Source: Lasiosphaeria ovina
Lineage: Eukaryota > Ascomycota > Sordariomycetes > Sordariales > Lasiosphaeriaceae
Direction: 5' to 3'
Length of the DNA: 64,000 nucleotides
Assembly: GCA_033439765.1 (NCBI GenBank)
Contig: JAULSN010000001.1
Span: forward strand, 3,038,001 to 3,102,000
Of the stretch, positions 55,051 through 64,000 are shown one piece after another. The translations under genes were made by a program, and so were the position numbers. The notes beneath the pieces are model-generated. The model saw only the letters and a list, made by a program, of their open reading frames with translations, was not told the DNA's origin and searched no databases. The stretch's first letter is position 1, and the number at the start of each line of letters is the position of its first letter.

Positions 55051-56591
55051 TGAGCACCCGGGTGCAGGAATTGTGCCGCATGGTGTTCGGGCGGCGATGG
55101 CAAAAACTGCGGGGGTATGGTCGGCAACGTAGGCTCTCGTATGTACGAATTTTCCGGCGGTGGTAGAATGCTGCTGCTGTTGGTGGTGAGAAAGGGACGG
55201 CTTCGGCGGCGATGGCGTCGGAAAAAGAAGATGGCAAGCGCCACGACGAGGACGGCGAGAATGCCGCCTCCGACGCCAATGGCTGCGATGGCCGACGTTG
55301 AGAGGGCCGACCCGGGGGACGAGCTGGAGGAGGCAGGCAAGGCAGGCGCCGCGGATGAAGAGGTGGCGGGGTCGGTTGTTGTTCTCGTTGTTGGGAAGGT
55401 TGGCGGTAAGGTAGGAGTGGCGGTGGTGATAACGGTTGATGGCTGGTGCGACGTGATGGTGAGCGTGGAGGTGACATCGATAGTAGTTTGCGCCGTGAGA
55501 ACTCTGGAGAGTACAAAGTTAGCAAAGCTCACCGAGTAAAGTGCGCTGTCTGAGCAAGCTACACTATGGTCCTGTAGCTGGTCTTCACATAAGGGCTTGC
55601 TGCTCTACGTACCGAGTAATCGTCCTGAAAACGGTTGTCACAACAAGAGAGGTGGTGAATGCGGTGACAGTGGTCGACACAAAATTAGTAACATCGGTCG
55701 TCTGAGTGACAAGGCTGGTTATGTACGACGTTGAACTGGCGTCTCTCCGGACTGGGAGTACGTCTTCGATGGCATGATCCAGCCTTATGCCGACCGACGC
55801 AAGACCGCGAGAAGCGATATCAGCCCATAGCGACCTCAGAAACCCTCTATGGGGGTGCTGGGGCGGGTCTGGCCGGATATGGCGGACGCCTGCCTCTCTG
55901 GCTTTGTACGGGTGCGGATCCGGACCCGGGCCCCCTCGCTTGGCAACGGCGGTCACAGTTGCCCACACGACGTTTGTCTGGGTGGCAGCACTCGAGACGG
56001 TGACTTCGACAGTCGACACGACGGTTGACGTATCGATCTGGTTCACCAGCACGGTAGCTGTCTGTGTGGCCGTGTGCGAGACTGTCTGATATATTGTCGA
56101 GACCACGGTCACCACAGCCCTGCCCGACAGTTAGTCTTCGAATCATTAGCAGACGGTTTTCTAGCGGTGAGCTTGACATACACCGAAGTCGAAACATCTA
56201 TGCACTGCCCCTGGGAGCACGTTTGTCCACTGGTACAGCATCCGGTTCCGCAGCACGAGCTTCCACCGCTGCAGCAGATACCGGTGTCGAGACAGCATAG
56301 ACCACAGTTGGGACAGAACTTGGTCTTGTCATCGAAGCAAAAGTTGGACCCGTTGGCAAGGCAGTCCCTCTTGCTAAGCTCGAGCACCGGTTCCTTGAAG
56401 CCAAAGAGTGGCTTGGTTCCTGGGATAGGATCGATCCAGGACTTTGCTAGCCCGATATCGCCAAAAGCAATAGCCGTGGCCGAGCCAGAGCGGTCGTTGT
56501 CGACATCCTTGGGTAGTCCGGCGACTCGCCCAAGAGAAGAGAGAGCGAGGCTAAAAAGGAAAAGAGGCAGTAGGCCCCGAATAATAGACAT
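54516..56591 (-). CDS. Single-pass cell-surface protein with Cys-rich ectodomain
   Basis: Three exons on the minus strand, 56182-56591, 55613-56119 and 54516-55503, give 634 aa. A signal peptide (about 1-25) is followed by a Kex2-like KR (74-75) and a domain with 14 cysteines (residues 77-130), several as CC pairs, in the style CCxxGxCC. After that comes a Thr/Ser/Val-rich region, a Gly-rich stretch with basic sites, a second Thr/Ser-rich region, one membrane segment (about 377-400) and a basic then Pro/Gln/Gly-rich cytoplasmic tail of ~230 residues. This looks like a fungal wall sensor or adhesin-like receptor. I cannot name the Cys-rich domain. The CTAAC branch sites and phases of both introns support the model. 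Confidence 0.72.
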
Positions 56592-57920
56592 ACTGAGCTC
56601 TTTTCATGATGCGCACATCGAGGAGCATGAGCGGACGGGAATGCAAGGGGAAAATCGAGTAGCACCCTCCAAGAGCAGGCACTGAATATAGTCGACAGCA
56701 GCCGAGCCATGTTATAAACGGTCTGGAGGCAGCTGTGCGGGCAGCCTCACGGCATTGGACAGGACAGTCGAGCAAGACATGGCGGGGGAGCAAGACACGC
56801 ATTGCGGCCGCAGATACTAGGCGACTTCGCCCCAGCCTGGGGCAGATCCACAGCTCTTACAGCTGGCGATGGAAGAGGCGGCCAACCACCTCCACAGGAA
56901 CAACCACACGAACAACCACACGACCACCACCCCACCTCGCCTCCCTTCCCACGTATGTATTTACCTGCACGCCATGCCCATGCCGATGTTGATGTTGGAT
57001 AGCAGCAAGCAACCCGATGAAGGCGTCGGGCTGGAATCCAAGAGTACCTTAGGTACAGAGTAAGACTTGAGACTTGGCGGACAAGTCGCGCCTGGAGCAG
57101 CCGCGTCAGTCAGACGCTAGCGCCAGGCGCTGTGACTCGGGCCTTTGCGATGCAAGCCGTCGGGCGACGTGTTGGAGCTTGCCAGCCACATGGTGTCTGC
57201 GGCGAGCTTTCATTCGCCGTCCTGCCGGTTGGCTGACCGCCCCCGGCTGTGCAACTGTGCAGCTGTGCTTATCGGGGCCTTAAGAACTGGGCCCTGCCAC
57301 CACCACCACCACCACTACCACCACCGCCGTCAAAAGCCTTCATCGCCATTCCGCGGAATAGGTACTTACTTTCCTTACGTAAGGAACAAAGTGCGGTTGT
57401 TTCTCGACTTGTACCACCGTCACGTCGGCTAACAGCTACCTATGTAATTCATTGGACCGGGCAGAGACAGGGAAATCCTTCCACGCCGCCTCTATCGCAG
57501 CTTCGGTGACGGGCGGTCATGACAACCTTGACGTTTCATACAAAATGGAATATCATGTCGAGAAAAGGAGATGGCCCGAGTACGGATGAAAGTGGTGAAT
57601 TGGAAATTTGCACACATGCGACTTGGGACTTGGACAAGGCGGGAGTTTCCTTGTGACGGGAGGTGGAAGACTGCAAGTGTCCATCCCAGCCTCCCAGGGG
57701 AGGTCGGTTGAAGCTGAAAAGCCGCAGGGGCAATGTCAGCCCTGTATTGCTTGGCGCACAGGGGATCCATCCACGCCCGCCCCACACTGCAAGTCAGCGC
57801 CCGACGCACTTCAGGTCCATCCATCAGCACTGGAACCTCTGTTCAGATAACACAGAAAAAGGCCCTCGAACCTCTCCCAAACGCACGCGCTGCTGCTTCC
57901 CGCGCCCAGAACTGCTCGCC
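56592..57920. other. Divergent promoter region before sld5
   Basis: No gene seen. Holds a CCA microsatellite (57296-57328) and should include promoters for both neighbours. Confidence 0.5.
57296..57328 (+). repeat. (CCA)n microsatellite
   Basis: CCA trinucleotide tract with one CTA unit, in intergenic DNA. Confidence 0.85.
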
Positions 57921-58676
57921 ATGGATATTGACGACATCCTCCGCGAAGTCGACCCGACATTCCACGCCATCCCGCAAGAGAAACGCGACCTTCAGGACCT
58001 GACACGCGCCTGGGTCGCCGAGAGATGTGCGCCAGAGCTCCTCCAGTACGTGCAGGATACAAAAAGACCCCTCATCCCACGATGGCATCGTGCCCAGACA
58101 AAACACCGCTAACCCGTACATCTCTCCGCCTCCAGATGGCCTGCCAACGACCTGTTCGAGCGCGTCAATGAAAACATCAAGCGGCAGATCGAAAAGGTCG
58201 AGGAGATGACGGGCGACATGGACCCCAAGACCAACTTCGTGCTCATCGTGCTGCAGACGGAGCTCGAGCGCTTCAAGTACCTCGTCCGCAGCTACCTGCG
58301 CGCCCGCATCGCAAAGATCGATTGCCACACGCTGCACTACCTCTCCACCGACGACCTGCGGTCCCGCCTGTCCGAGATGGAGCTCGCCTACGCCACGCGC
58401 CACCAGGCCCTGCTCCACAACCACTACCTCTCCTCCTTCCTGTCCTCGTTCCCGCCCGCCCTGCAGAACCTCAACGACACGGCTGGCAACGTCACCATGA
58501 TCGACGCCCCCGACCTCGACTCGGCCGTCTTCGTCCGCTTGCTGAGAGACACGGCCGTTGAAGCGCGGGACGTCGATGTGGACTCCTCGACGGGCGGCCA
58601 GGAGAACGCCATTTATATCTTGCGCTGGTCTGACGCGAAACCCCTCGTTGACGCCGGTAGCGCCGAGCTGGTTTGA
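57921..58676 (+). CDS. sld5: GINS complex subunit SLD5
   Basis: Two exons, 57921-58045 and 58136-58676, give 221 aa. The start [12 protein letters not shown], the helix with [18 protein letters not shown] (restored by the splice) and the helix [17 protein letters not shown] are the typical SLD5 A-domain pattern. A conserved LSxxELAYA-type helix and a C-terminal B-domain follow. SLD5 is one of four GINS subunits of the CMG replicative helicase and is essential in yeast. The usual length (~220 aa) fits. The ATG follows GCTCGCC. Confidence 0.92.
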
Positions 58677-59084
58677 TTATCGGCCGAGTCGGCCGAGCGG
58701 CTCTCATTTGCGAATCGGCACCGGAGTTCGCTTTTGGCGCCGTCTTTCCACTTTCCGGATCGGATGGGTTGACGGGCCGAATCCCGATGCTTGGCACGAA
58801 CTAGAGCCGAGATCCGCGCCAAGGTCGGCGTCCAGGAACGCGAAATCCTGTCTTAAGTCCTTAACCCCGGCCGCGGTGGAGGCCGGTGCTAATGAAAGCA
58901 TATTCGGCATCGCGACGCGGACTTAAATCCTTCGGCTCGGCTCGGCCCTAAGCAAAGGTCTGGTGTGTATAAGTGGGAGCAAGTGTCGCTGGAGACAGGC
59001 GACTGAAAATCCGATGCTCGGACTTGACCCCCAACTCCTCGCCATCCCATTCAGTTCAGCATCTGCACAGCTTCACCTGCTACA
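58677..59084. other. Intergenic region sld5 / SDR
   Basis: GC-rich first half (GGCCGAGTCGGCCGAGCGG-type repeats near 58681-58699), no gene seen. Leader of the following gene from ~59000. Confidence 0.5.
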
Positions 59085-59831
59085 ATGGCCGCCGCACGTT
59101 ATACTCACATTGCCCTCGTCACCGGAGCAAACCAAGGCCTCGGCTTTGAGATTGCCAAAAAGCTCACCACCGAGCACAGCGACTACCGTGTCATCATGGC
59201 CGGCCGGAGAAAAGAGGCCATCGGCAAGGCCGTAGCAGAGCTCCAAGAGGCCGGCCTCGCCGTCGAGGGCCTGCAGATGGATGTTACGTCGGACGAGTCC
59301 ATCGCAGAGGCTGCCCGGGTGGTCAGGGAGAGGCACGGCCGTCTCGACGTTCTCGTCAACAATGCCGGGGCGTCCCTGTCCGAAGACGGGTGGCCTCGCA
59401 AGGCGTTTCAGGAAATTTTTGACATCAACGTCTTCGGGGTAGCCCGGGTCACCGAGACCTTTATTCCTCTGCTGGAAAAGTCCGAGGTGACGAAGCGCAT
59501 CGTAATGATGTCGAGCTCGACCGGCAGCAATGCGAGATTGACGGACCCTTTAAATCCAAAGAGAAGCTACTGGGCGTCGTCGTTTGCCATCTACTCTACC
59601 AGCAAGGCGGCCCTTAACATGCTGGCGAACGAGTACGTCGTCCGGTTCGAGAACGACCCAACGTGGAAGGTCAACCTCAACTGTCCCGGCCATTGCGCGA
59701 CAAACCTGAACGACTTCGCCGGCAGGGACACGCCCCAAAATGGCGCCATCAACGCCTGCCGACTGGCGACGCTGGGTCCGGATGGCGAGACGGGTACCTT
59801 CACCGACAGGAACGGTGTGGTGCCCTACTAG
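59085..59831 (+). CDS. Short-chain dehydrogenase/reductase (carbonyl-reductase-like)
   Basis: Single-exon gene of 248 aa. TGANQGLG (residues 13-20) is the NAD(P) motif, NNAG and a MMSSSTGS serine block follow, and YSTSK supplies the catalytic Tyr/Lys pair. The overall pattern, with GANQGLGFEIAKKL, fits the carbonyl reductase-like SDR group. The ATG is in GCTACAATGGCC. It is a separate gene from the SDR at 50-51 kb and the two share only the fold. Substrate not predictable from sequence. Confidence 0.87.
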   Translation: MAAARYTHIALVTGANQGLGFEIAKKLTTEHSDYRVIMAGRRKEAIGKAVAELQEAGLAVEGLQMDVTSDESIAEAARVVRERHGRLDVLVNNAGASLSEDGWPRKAFQEIFDINVFGVARVTETFIPLLEKSEVTKRIVMMSSSTGSNARLTDPLNPKRSYWASSFAIYSTSKAALNMLANEYVVRFENDPTWKVNLNCPGHCATNLNDFAGRDTPQNGAINACRLATLGPDGETGTFTDRNGVVPY

Positions 59832-61753
59832 GGCTCAGCATGGCCCGGGACGGGTTGTGTGGTAATGTCGAGGTGTTGTGGGAGACTGCTCTCAACAACC
59901 TGAATATACAGAATACATATATACAATACCAATACAAAATGTCTCAGCTCATGGCCAATCATATTGGCGAATGAAATTAATCTGGTGATTGCTCAATTCC
60001 TGTGCTCAGATGATTTTCGTGTTTGAAGACGTAGCAGTGCCCAGCCAATTTCCTCTCTTTTATCACTTGCTCTCCTATAACTCCTTTCATCTTGTCTTCT
60101 CAACTCCTTTTCCTTGCTGAGCTCACTTCTTGCTCCTTTTCTCTCCCCCTCTCTCCCACTTTGCAACAGCCTCCAGCTCTCTCGGATTACCCTCCCACCA
60201 AATCCTAGTAAGCTGGGGGGTTTTTTTTTGCATGTCAACACAGGACATGTCAGGGGTAAGCAGAAGCCCCTGAGATGATTATGTAAGTGATGCATGTCGA
60301 TATACAGGTTTTGCTGTGACTCCCAAAGCACTCGAGTATGCTGTTTTAGATGCGATTTATTATATGGTAGAAATATTGCACGCGTGAGATGTATCTAGAT
60401 CTTGTTGATAGCCCTTCGGATGGGGTTGAAGTGCTTGTTTAAGGAGTTTAATCAGTTTCCAGTACTGGAGCCGTCTTAACATTGTTCGTGGTGAACTAGT
60501 CAGCCTCTGTGAATTGGTATGATTTGGTAGGTCAGGAAGTAGCTTTGCCGAGTCTGTAAGTGGCCGACCACGGTGTTCTATTAAACATGAGACTCAATCA
60601 TCGCCCAACCCCTTATTTACACCCCCGATTCTTCTCCTCACCAATTTGGCTTTGGTGTATTAACAGTCTCTGTAGTGGACTAGAGGCTTGTCGGGGCAAT
60701 GGAATTCCTCATCATATACAGGTTTGATACATTATATAAGTCTGAGAAACCCGGGTATCGCAAATTCACTGGTAGCTGAATTTGCTGCAGACTCGGGGCT
60801 CGATGACTATCTAGGTAGGCAAATATGAGATTTCAACGGGATGACTGGTTTTGTTGAAGAGCACTGGATGATGCATATCAATGAAGGGGGTTTTTGTAAA
60901 CAGTTGGCGACTTCAGGGGATACATTACAATCTCAGTTGCTGTAAGAGATATGCGGTCTTGATGATTGCCTATATTGATGATAGACATTACAAATGTCTG
61001 ATGTTGCTGCTCGCCCTGGCCACGGGTCATGTAAGCAACCCATCTGGGCTCATGTTTATATATGGTCTTGAACAACGATCTGCCTCTTCAAAGTCAAGAC
61101 TCAGCACAAGTGACTTTTAGACAGGTTGCCAGGCCGGGTCACAGGTATAGCTCAGATGGTTACCCTCGCCTGTGTCTTCTTTCGTCCCATAGTTCTTAGC
61201 TCCTGATCTCAGATCGTGATCACTCTTTCGCCTCTCTCTCACTTCGCTCTAGGCTGCACCTTATCGCCACAGGTTGAACAGTCCATCTGTTCACCAACAG
61301 TCCGGTCTGTTCATGGCTTTCCCGGCCCCCTCCATATCCTCCTGACCACATATCCTGCCTGCCCCTCCCGCCGGCACCTTCTGGCCACCCTCTCGCAAAC
61401 TTCAACTTTCTCAATCGAGTCTCTCTCCTGCTTTTGCGCTCCCTTAGCTGGCTCCGGGCTTTTCGTCATTTCGCACCAGCTTTGATAGCTCGTCGCGCCT
61501 CGATATTAAGTTACTATCTCTGACCTTACTTCGACTCTATATCTCAACCCGACTTTACTTATTCCAGTCGCACCCCCCTCAGCTCTATCATTATCGCCAC
61601 CGAAGCGCGAGCGAAGAACCATCTGCGTCTCATTCAGAATTCCCCAAGGATCGGTCGCTACAGGTAGGATCCTGCCATCTTCCAAAAGTCAATCGCTCCA
61701 CCAGCTTGCTGACATCTCTCTCTCTCTCCTGACAGCACCGCGGTACCTACACC
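59832..61753. other. Gene-poor region of 1.9 kb
   Basis: No supported gene. AT-richer from 59.9 to 61.1 kb. A tandem pair of ACAGTCC..CTGTTCA units lies at ~61279-61316, and a likely 5' UTR intron of the next gene at 61664-61735. Confidence 0.5.
61664..61735 (+). other. Probable 5' UTR intron of the coiled-coil gene
   Basis: A GTAGGA donor follows CTACAG at 61661-61663. A GCTGACATC branch site and a T/C-rich tract lead to CTGACAG at 61735, 18 bases before the start codon. Not in the coding part; it is inferred only from splice signals. Confidence 0.45.
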
Positions 61754-62701
61754 ATGGCAAGCTTCGCAGCAGTCATCAAGGATTTGGCGCAGACGGAGGC
61801 CGATCTCAAGATCAAGGGCGACAAGGTGCAGAGCGCCATCATGACCACCAACGGCGCCGCCGGCCAGCCGGAGCAGCCGGCCGAAGAAGTGCTCGCGGCG
61901 CTGAACGCCTACGAGGACGCGCTGCAGGAAAAGCTGTATGTCGAAAATAGGATCGACGAAATGACCGCGCGCGAGATCTACCTCGGCACGCAGTCCATGC
62001 TCGAGCAGTCGCAGGATGCCCTCGACGACGCAGCCGCCGAGAACGCGGCGCTGCGCGACCTCATCACGCGCCTCCAACACACGGTCACCGAGAAATCGGC
62101 AACGAGCGACGTGCTGCAGATCGACCTCGACGAGACCAAGGAGTCGCTCAAGACGTACAAGGAGACGCTCTACAAGGCCGGCCTCGACTACAACGACATG
62201 CAGGAGCACATCTCCGACCTCAACTACAGGCTGAGGCAAAAGGCCCTTGACGTTGCTGTTGCTGGTTCCTCGAAACAAGCCCTCGTCGAGCGCATTGGCG
62301 AGCTCGAGCAGGATCTCGCGAACATGTCGCAAGAACTCGCAACGACCAAGGACGAGCTCGCTGCGCAGCGCACGCTCTCCGAGATGCTGCAGGACAGGGT
62401 CGACATGTACGAGCGTGACTCGGACTTGGACTCGGAATCTGGCGAGGAGGAGGAAGCCCCCGAGGAGGCTGCTGCTGTCGTTGCTGAGAGCATCGAGAGC
62501 TCTCCCTCGTCGTGTACTACTGGCCGCCGCTCCTCGAAGCGGTCTACCGAGAGCGCCGTGGAATTTGACATGTCGCCTGCGGCCAAGCGGCAGAGATTCT
62601 CAGTGTCGTCGTCGTCGTCGTCGGAGGAGGAGGAGGAGAATGTCAAGACCGCTCTGGGCCCCAAGGGCTTTTGGTGGAACGAGCCGGAGAACGTTGTCTG
62701 A
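61754..62701 (+). CDS. Coiled-coil protein of unknown function
   Basis: Single-exon gene of 315 aa. Residues about 5-215 are strongly heptad-like (AELxxLxx-type, many Glu/Gln/Asp/Leu), predicting a long coiled coil. Next come an acidic Glu run, a basic stretch KRSTESAVEFDMSPAAKRQR that could act as a nuclear signal, a Ser/Glu tract and a Trp-containing C-terminus. No family recognised. The two basic clusters around PAAKRQR suggest a nuclear protein, which is an inference only. Confidence 0.7.
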   Translation: MASFAAVIKDLAQTEADLKIKGDKVQSAIMTTNGAAGQPEQPAEEVLAALNAYEDALQEKLYVENRIDEMTAREIYLGTQSMLEQSQDALDDAAAENAALRDLITRLQHTVTEKSATSDVLQIDLDETKESLKTYKETLYKAGLDYNDMQEHISDLNYRLRQKALDVAVAGSSKQALVERIGELEQDLANMSQELATTKDELAAQRTLSEMLQDRVDMYERDSDLDSESGEEEEAPEEAAAVVAESIESSPSSCTTGRRSSKRSTESAVEFDMSPAAKRQRFSVSSSSSSEEEEENVKTALGPKGFWWNEPENVV

Positions 62702-64000
62702 GGAGGGAATGGAGGCGAGAAGGCTGTGCTAGCCTTCTGTTACATGGGTGGTGGGCATGGATGGCCAGTGGTTGGGAAGCGGGAGGGGGAACTGGGAAAG
62801 GGGGGACTAGGAACTGGGAGAGGGGGGACTGGGAAAGGGGAAGAGGGCAAAGGGGAAAATGGGAACTGGGGAAGGGGAGACTGGACAATACGGAAAGGAG
62901 AAAGGGAAAAGGGGAGGGGAAGATCATTTCTTCCCATAACTAGCATACCTAGGTGGTGATACGGGTTGCGCATTGCCATGGCAGCTACTGACAGCTTTGG
63001 CACAAACTGTCGTTGAACGACGTGCGTCCACCTGCCTCCTCCATTCCATTGCCTGGGTGATTCGTGCACTAAGGATGTACCTTGCTAGTGCAGCTCATCC
63101 TCGGTCTGATGCAAGATAGCCTGAAGCTTAGATCGACGTTGGGCGGGTAAAAAGTCCGAGCTGTCATGTTGCTAGTTCGCATCTTGGTAGAGGCCGTCAT
63201 CAGCAGAAGCTAGAAAGAACATTCTGTCCCAGCCGCCCGTCCTATTGGATGCATGCTGCAGTATCAAATGCCATGCATAGGTATACCCAGTGCTGAACTC
63301 GTGATGGCGTAGTCGACAACCTTGGAAGCGTCAACGGAAAATCACAACTATGTTGTCTTCAACCTCCAATGCGTTGGGGGAGGCATGTTCAGGAACCTCG
63401 AAGGCGTTTTCGCAAGTCTATCCCTTAAATATCATAAATCGCCATTTGAAACGGCCCTCGGCTCTCGGCAACTCGAAAGCCAGTCTGCAGACAACCTGGA
63501 AGCTAATGAATAACGTTAGCTGCATCTTCGTAATTCGCACTACCACTCACTCTCTGGATATCCTTTGTTCCACGCCATGGCAACCTGAGACGGCAGTCTA
63601 CTTTACATGCTGGAACAGAGAAGCAAAAAATCACCAATTAAAAATCAACAGTGTAAGGGATTCACGTCGCACAGTCGCACAGATCATGATCCCCTCCCGC
63701 CTTCCCCCAAATCCGATGGCCAATTGGCCTAAGCCCAGCGGCCCGAACTGACGTCTGATTGGTGCCCGGACACGATCGGAGGCCGAATCGGGCAAATCCA
63801 CCACGTAATAATTTAATTAAAAAGAAGCAAGAAGACAGTTCGCGGTTCGCGAATCGCGGTTACCTCCATGACGCCCCAGGATCTAGCCCCCTAGGTATGT
63901 ACACACCTACACTAGTGCACGTCTTTTAACCTGGAATATTTTAGACTTTCCCATTCCCGCTGCTACAGCCGAGATGAGCTGGGGCTGGGTGCGCCACTAG
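62702..64000. other. Right-edge intergenic region
   Basis: Starts with a G-rich minisatellite (62780-62920). The rest shows no supported gene. Short frames such as that at 63350-63751 are probably chance. Confidence 0.5.
62780..62920 (+). repeat. Degenerate G-rich minisatellite
   Basis: Repeated GGGAACTGGGAGAGGGGGGACT-like units of about 20-24 bases with many GGG runs, just after the coiled-coil gene. Confidence 0.75.

Noticed and set aside
61140..61200. A-box-like TATAGCTCAGATGGTTA
   Set aside because: No B-box or T-arm within range and no acceptor pairing.
63322..63751. Two overlapping plus frames near the right edge
   Set aside because: Short, different frames over the same DNA with no motif; likely chance.
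1..64000. Operons, CRISPR arrays, prophage or a biosynthetic cluster
   Set aside because: Gene spacing, splicing and gene functions show ordinary fungal chromosomal DNA with unrelated genes; no synthase, transporter and regulator grouping was seen.

Overview
The window looks like nuclear DNA of a filamentous ascomycete (Pezizomycotina), most likely a Sordariomycete; a Sordariales/Chaetomiaceae-like genome is my guess from overall style, not a proven assignment. The signs are GC-rich coding sequence, mostly single-gene units on both strands, short introns (about 49 to 280 bases) with GT..AG ends and CTAAC/CTGAC-type branch sites, 0.3 to 3 kb intergenic stretches rich in microsatellites and homopolymer runs, and a set of conserved fungal housekeeping genes. 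I see no operons, CRISPR arrays, phage or intact transposons. All gene models were built by hand from reading frame, splice signals and remembered family resemblance; no search was run.

Layout. 1-9.6 kb: a decayed repeat copy at the left edge, a DSK2/ubiquilin gene (+), an SRR1-like fragment (+) and a large intronless RIF1 gene (-). 10.9-19.8 kb: RIC8 (+), an AT-hook chromodomain protein (+), an MPDU1/PQ-loop membrane protein (+), a small coiled-coil gene and a second copy of the left-edge repeat. 19.8-30.4 kb: choline sulfatase (+), Mediator subunit MED8 (+), an F-box/2EXR-like protein (+), a gene-free stretch of about 3 kb and an acyltransferase-3 membrane protein (+). 31.6-43 kb: a five-exon GFA/CENP-V zinc protein (+), a DUF1295 membrane reductase-like protein (-) with a GC-AG intron, a secreted Ser/Ala-rich protein (+), RNase P subunit RPP1 (-) and a zinc-ribbon protein (+). 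43-54 kb: an RMD1/DUF155 protein (+), a small Cys-rich ORF (-), an IQM-like IQ-motif protein (-), a short-chain dehydrogenase (-) and a YPT35-like PX protein (-). 53.9-64 kb: an intron-containing tRNA-Ala, a Cys-rich single-pass cell-surface protein (-), GINS subunit SLD5 (+), a second short-chain dehydrogenase (+) and a coiled-coil protein (+).

Functionally this is a mosaic of unrelated core genes rather than a pathway cluster. Several act on chromosomes or expression (RIF1, SLD5, the chromodomain protein, MED8, RPP1, tRNA-Ala). Others serve proteostasis, signalling and membranes (DSK2, RIC8, IQM-like, PX, MPDU1). I found no convincing undescribed multi-gene system. The most unusual items are the dispersed decayed repeat pair, the chromodomain protein with four AT-hook cores, the 14-cysteine surface protein, the intron-bearing tRNA-Ala, a cluster of degenerate GTTCATGAACAGTCGA-like units and several unusual splice sites.
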